From contig JAQFVV010012405.1 in assembly GCA_028023455.1 (NCBI GenBank), forward strand, positions 3,229,149 to 3,293,148: DNA of 64,000 nucleotides, read 5' to 3'. The first letter of the stretch is position 1; each line of letters opens with the position of its first letter. The translations under genes and the position numbers were made by a program. This DNA comes from Epiperipatus broadwayi. Taxonomy: Eukaryota > Onychophora > Udeonychophora > Euonychophora > Peripatidae. The notes beneath the pieces are model-generated. The model was not told where the DNA came from. It was given only the letters and a program-made list of their open reading frames with translations, and did no database searches. Positions 58,028-64,000 of the stretch are shown here, piece by piece.

Positions 58028-61000
58028 AATTGAAGTTTTCTGTTTATCCTTATTTTTGTTGTTTTGTTATTTGTGGTGATGATGATTATGCTATTAATAT
58101 TACTTACTAAATCCAGATTATAAAATAATGATCAAGATTTAAATAATTTTTTGCAATATATTATGGCATTGTAACATCTTTTAGTGATTTTTGCTGTAAA
58201 TTATATAGTCTATTAAAAAATCGTAATGCCAAGATCTTTAAGTATTTCTGTCCATTACTTAATATTGAATTAGAAATTATGTTAGTGAATTTATTACTAC
58301 TAATGGATAGGTTGAGTTTCCGAGAAAAACAAGAAATTATCCTTATGTCTATATATGTATATGAGCAAACATTTAAAATAAATAAAAGCACTAATTTGTT
58401 TTATGTGTGTATTAATTGCATTGACGTAATACTATTTGATTTTTTTTTGTGTGTGTGCATTAAAATGCTGGTCTGCTTTAATATTTTGTAAAAAAAAAAA
58501 AAAGCAGCATCATAAATTATTTCTGTAGGGAAAAACGCAAGACTTGATTGAATACTGTAATAAATCTTTGCTATTCATATTTCATCTTTCTTTGTATATA
58601 TACAAAGTAAATGAATTTATGAGTCATGTGATCAGAGAATAATGACTATGATGAACCACATTTTGGCATTATGACTGAGTTAAAAAAATAAAAAAATACA
58701 AGTCTACCAATTCCCATTTTGAAAAAAAAATTAAACGCCTCAATTCGCAAGGCCTGCTAATTACTTACTTAATTAATTTACATTATATGATTTAGATGTT
58801 TAGTTGGGACTAATTTAATTTGAATTTAATGAGGCATACTTAGATAAAAGATGAATTTTGAAAGCACGTAAATGTAGTCCAACAGCAGGGATAATGTAAA
58901 AAGGCGACCACAAAAGGGTCCTCTGTTAGAATTTTGACCTTATTGTATGGTTAAAACATACAAAAGACTTCTGGGAAGTCTTTATTAAAAAAGAAAACAT
59001 ATATATACATATCCCCAAACTTTTGCTCTCTTTCAAGTATTAAAATATATTTTCCATTAGATAAACTTTTAATTCCTAACAATGGAAAGTGTTTGTGAAA
59101 TATCAATAAAAAATAAAATGAAAGATCAACAAGAAAAGTCTCATTAATTCATTATTATTTAAAATGAACTGAATTTATGTTTGTATGTAAGTATGTTCTT
59201 ATTTTTATCTATCAATTTATATTTAGCTATATTTTTCTATATATATATGTATTATAATGTATGAAAAAGATAATTAATTTCGTCGTAAGAATAAACAAAT
59301 TTTACTTTAGTGGCCAATCTCTTAAAAATAAAACAAAAATTTTAGGCAATTGCAACTGACATCGATCATGATCAACAAAGATTAGCATCACAAAACATGC
59401 CCGAAATGAGGGAGGAGGGGGATAAAAGGGGGAGAAGTACGATTCTCTTGTTGAAAAGCTGTTCTAATTTCAGTCTTTCACTACTTTCTCTTGTATAATG
59501 ACTATATTACATTAAAAATTCAGTTCTAAAAAATATACATTAGATGTAAATGGTTGAGAGAGTTATTTCAAAATGGGGATGTCATTAAATCAAGTCATCA
59601 CCAGCCAGTTGGTTACAACCTTTGTGCATTAATGCAAACTCACTCTTTATTTTTATTTATTATTATTATTTTTCTTTTTCTTTTTTAGATGGATGTGCAT
59701 ATATTACAACTCCATGAATAAATGGAGTAATATGTGACCCTGAATTAAAGTTTGAACACATGTACAAGCAGGGCTTGGGCCCTCCTTTTTGATGTTACGA
59801 TCCACAATGACTAGACTTTAATGTTAAGATTGAATCATTAACACATAGGCTTATCAGCTGATGAATCAGCAGTTGGCAGCACAAATCATGGCTAAAATCT
59901 TCATGGTCTGAAGAATTACATAATAGAATTAAACAGAGAGAGAGAGTGAGTGAATTAGGAAGAAAGAAAGAGCAACAATTTTAGTCATAAGAATAAATAA
60001 TATCCCTTGGAGAAATTTTATTATACATGAGGAAAAAAATGGTGGAGGTTAAACACAAATTATGAAAGATGAAAAGTCTTGAATACATTTTATTCTAGTA
60101 TAAATGCAATCTAGTTACACATATATTATCTATTTTTTTTAACATATATACAATATTTATATATGTGTGACTGTATATATGGGTATGGATATATGTATAT
60201 TAATAAAAAGAAATACTATACTTAAAAATGGTAGTCTGATATGGAATTAGATTTTAAAATGAAAGGAAACTTTCCGCTAAAAAAAATTAGAGAATTTCTT
60301 TGATGAAAATATATTGTAACTATGCATGGAATTAATATATTTTTATACACAACTATGATGTGTTTCTACAGAAGAAATTTGTTATGTGTTTGTGTTTATA
60401 ATTTAAAAATAATAAAAATTTTTTTTTAACAACAAAGTTAAAAAAGGTGATAAAATTGTATTTAAAATCATATATTTTATATTTATTTTAAAAGAAGATA
60501 AGCAAATTATTAATAATTTAAAGTATTTTTTAAAATAAATTTTTTGTAAAGCCGCTTAGATTAAGTAACTGAAAGGGAAAGAATGTGAAAATAGTATTGC
60601 ATAGAGATTATAATGTGACATTATTATTATTAATACAACTAATTAAGGAAATTAGAACAACAATAATATAACTGTAAAAGAAAGCATATTTTATGAAAAC
60701 ATGTATTTTTAGATGAACTAATTAAAAAAGGGCATAAGAAAGAAGTTTAATCAGTTTCAACTCAGTTTGAGTTCATCAGCAGCTTAAAAATACAAACTTG
60801 AAGAATTAATAGCTTGCCTTCAGCTATTATTAGTCAATAACTAAGATAAGCTATCCTATATTTCGAATAGTCTGCTATATCATATACATATATAATTTTT
60901 TTGAGGATTGAAAAGGACATCAGATCAGTTGTCTATCCATTTCTGAAATGATAGCTATTACCATCACCATCTGTGTAGCAATGATTAATGGAACTACATT

Positions 61001-61399
61001 ATGAAGGGTGTGGAAATTTTTTAATGTCATTCCCCTGTCAAAATTTGTTGATTTTAAAGAGAGAAAACACTGAAATTTATTTATATCTGCTTATATCAAC
61101 TATTTAAAATAGATATTTAGCTTATTTTAGGTATATAATGATGTTATATTATTGTGATTAGTTCTGCATTTGTCCAAACAATTTTATGAAATTATCATAT
61201 ATATATTAAATAAAAAGATTTGAACTTAGGATTCATAGTCTATATTCATCCTTCACTCTGTCTCAAACAACCGATACACATGTTCAAATCCCTCTATTTT
61301 CTATAGCAAACATTCAGTATACTGAATGAATAGGATAATTACATATTTACTTGGAAATATGTTTCTTCATAGTATAAATGCAGCCTATTCCTCTCCTAT
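58028..61399. other. AT-rich DNA without recognised gene
   Basis: Contains (TA)n and homopolymer runs. A polypyrimidine tract plus AG at 59640-59687 is followed by stops in all frames, so it is not an exon. Confidence 0.45.
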
Positions 61400-61640
61400 T
61401 AATGTAAATGGATACACAATGGTCTGATAATTTGAGGGAGTAGATTGATGTAACATCTACATGGGTATGACTACAATTTCAAATCCCCAAAGACTTTGAG
61501 CATTCCATCATTTGTTTTTCAATGAAATGGACAGTTGAATTGTTGGAAGGGTGAGAAGATTGAAGCCTGTCCATTAAGGTCTAAGGAATTGCTATCTTAA
61601 TATAAGCTAAACACTGATTATATATATATATTCTAACCCA
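61400..61640 (+). repeat. Interspersed repeat also present at the window start
   Basis: The end TTGAAGCCTGTCCATTAA plus about 50 further bases matches 1-75. The stretch before it (from about 61400) is less AT-rich than its surroundings and probably belongs to the same element. Class unknown. Confidence 0.45.
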
Positions 61641-64000
61641 ATGAATATTTATTTATTTATATATTATTAGAAATTTATATTATTTCTAACCCAATATATA
61701 ATTAATTAGTTTATTTGCACTTGTGACACTAATTTTTCTGGTTGTTGTTAAGGCAACCAAAATAAAAGCAACATATCTATTAATTTTCCAATATGATCTA
61801 AAATACTTTTCATATAATACAATTGTACATACAATTCTCTTAAGCTATGCCACGATTGTAATAATAACAATAATTGATCACTTATTAATTTAAAGAATAA
61901 TTATAATAATATTAATCTCAGGGTTCTTTGTTTCATGTAAGGAAATGCTCGGCAGTAGTGTGTTGTCGCATATGACTGGCATTCTGGTCGGCTATAGGAA
62001 ACATCTATTTTACTTAATTCAATGTGTCTTCATCTCTCATATCCACTGCTATATTATTTAAAGAGATGATAATTCTATTCAATAATGACGTATAATTTTG
62101 AATAACCCAGCCCTTTTTTTTTTTCAGAATCTCAGTCAGAATAATAAAAAGACAAGGGTGCTTTTTGTGTCCTTCCATCATCCATGACAACACAATAATA
62201 TAACTAAGATTTATTACTTAGACAATTTAACTAAATGGGAATGGAATAATGTGCAACCAAAGATAATGGTTTGGGAATAAATTCATTTTTTTTATTTTTT
62301 TTTATACAAAGGTGAATGTTTAGTCTTAAGTTTTCAACTCCATAAATAATTATCATTAAACTAAAATATAATGACATATTCCAATCTGCTTAACTTTATT
62401 TATCTGGTATATTAAGTTTTTAAGAATTTGGAATGATTTCGGACTCAAGAAAAGGTTTTGCAAATATTGTGCAAACACTTATATTTAGCATATAAAAACA
62501 AAAAAAAAAGAATCTACAACAAATTTTAACAAGACTATAATTTATTATTATCACAAAAAAAAAATATATGAACATTTATTCAATAATCCCATAGTAATAC
62601 AAAAATATAAAATATAACTGACATTAATCTGTATACTCTTTTGGTTATGGACTAGAGATTACTACTTCTCCTGTATGCAATCATATGGATTGATTAACTA
62701 AAAGTACATTTCATTACCAATACATTGTTTATTAAATTTTGGTAACCTTGTAGAAGCTTTTATTCAAAATTATTGACTAACTATTTTTTTTTTTTAAAAT
62801 GATTAAACCCATCATATGCAATACGCAAAATATTAAATTTATTTCTAATACGTTTACTTTATTTATGGTCTTTAATGGGATAACCTATTCTAATTATAGG
62901 CCAGCTATCAGAAGTTACACTTACCATCTTACATTTAACTTAATGCTAACTTAAGTTATGATACAAATTTTATTCATACGTATACTTTTGAAATATGAGT
63001 ATTATTTAATTAATAACCAGAATTAAATATTGCATTTGAATATTCCTTCAGTAAATAAGCGTTTTAAATTACGCAATTTTAATTACTTTCTCCATTGATT
63101 TACTTGTCAAATACAAGCAATATTTAGCAGCACAATACAGATATCGACCCTAGTTACTAACGCACTATTTATATTAAAGTGGATCTTGAGGAACTAACAC
63201 CTCCAATATAACCTTTATCTTGCCCGAACTTTCAAAATTAAGCACAATAATCAACACCTTCCATGGTGGAGCTATCTTTATTTTCACATGAGGAATATGG
63301 AATAACCACGAAGGTCTGTAGAGTAATCTACTACATTAAAATATTTTGGTGGTTTCTTGCCTCTTACTTGGGCATACAACGGACACATACCAAATACAAT
63401 CCTCTCCTGGGATTTAAATGAATGAAGCATACTAAATGCTAGATAAATTCTTGATAGTCCTATCTATGAGAATCGATCACTTGGGCTATAAACATACCCG
63501 AACATTATATTTAAAATCTTCCTCTCATGGAAAACAAAGCTTTTGGGGAGATCATTTTTCATCCCACAAAATAAATACATTATAATTATTACCTATGCGA
63601 ATATTAAGCATATACCAATGCTATATCTGGGCAGGATAAGTAAATACACTGATCATAATAAACTTATGTTACCGGGTATACTTTGATCAACATCTGAAAT
63701 CAATGGACATCATAGAATAAAAGTATAATAATTTTAATTTTAATAAAGGAACATTCAAAAATAGTTGGTAGCATACTATCTTAAACTAAATAAAGTGGAT
63801 GTGTTATTTAAGAATAATTAGGAATAAATTCCTCAATTAATACAGTATAAATTCGTTTCAACTTTAACAAGAAATATTTTGTTATAGCATTTTTTTTTTT
63901 AGTTACTTCTGATAATTTTCAATATTTACTTTACCCCTTAAATGTCTAAATATTTTTTTTCTTTTACGTATGTAACATACAAAATTTCTACCTTCAATTG
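61641..64000. other. AT-rich DNA without recognised gene
   Basis: A GC-richer stretch at 63110-63700 has stops in all frames and no recognised repeat. No exon was identified. Confidence 0.4.

Noticed and set aside
59640-59760. Exon after a long polypyrimidine tract ending in TTTTTTAG
   Set aside because: All frames meet stops within a few codons and no donor site follows.
1-64000. CRISPR arrays, operons, ribosome binding sites, rRNA genes
   Set aside because: Composition, spliced exon and transposons are those of an animal nuclear genome; no such structures are visible.

Overview
This window is animal nuclear DNA: strongly AT-rich, full of decayed transposons, and with only one recognisable host-gene segment. 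That segment is a single 238-bp exon on the + strand at 45065-45302, with clean splice sites, matching the conserved C-terminal region of SCAPER. I found no neighbouring exon, so the rest of the window is probably two long introns of this gene (more than 45 kb upstream and more than 18 kb downstream). The mix of Penelope-like elements, RTE-type LINEs, Ty3/gypsy elements, tRNA-derived short repeats and very long introns suggests a lophotrochozoan, most likely a mollusc such as a cephalopod. The organism is inferred, not proven.

Layout. 1-8.6 kb: intronic DNA with hammerhead-ribozyme repeats (2.57-2.80, 3.06-3.27, 6.55-7.10 kb), a tandem duplication (4.14-4.66 kb) and a G-tract tandem repeat (5.1-6.1 kb). 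8.64-21.5 kb: an old antisense Mag-like Ty3/gypsy element, split by a younger sense-strand Ty3/gypsy element at 11927-20238. Part of the younger element's 3' LTR looks like a low-quality consensus. 22-25 kb: a degenerate 121-bp tandem repeat and a possible solo LTR. 25.4-27.5 kb: two related short DNA transposons ending at TTAA. 28.0-29.6 kb: a pogo/Tigger-like element flanked by TA, with a decayed helix-turn-helix transposase. 30.5-32.0 kb: an antisense RTE LINE remnant. 34.1-43.0 kb: three Penelope-like elements (PLEs), each bounded by inverted terminal repeats. 45.07 kb: the SCAPER exon. 49.4-49.77 kb: a palindrome made of two inverted hammerhead repeats. 50.6-51.6 kb: a direct/direct/inverted triple repeat. 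53.0-54.3 kb: a sense-strand RTE LINE remnant. 56.8-58.0 kb: a 436-bp repeat in direct/direct/inverted arrangement. 58-64 kb: featureless AT-rich DNA plus one repeat also present at the window start.

The most interesting signal is a set of hammerhead-ribozyme motifs. The repeats at 2.6, 3.1 and 49.5 kb carry a canonical or near-canonical core. The inverted terminal repeats of the PLEs at 34.1 and 37.6 kb carry a variant in which positions 3 and 8, which pair with each other in the active fold (normally C3-G8), read A and U. Stem II and the short stem III differ between families but keep pairing. The youngest PLE (40.8-43.0 kb) has a possible U3-A8 version. In every PLE the copies point outward and the 3' copy is in the sense of the coding strand.
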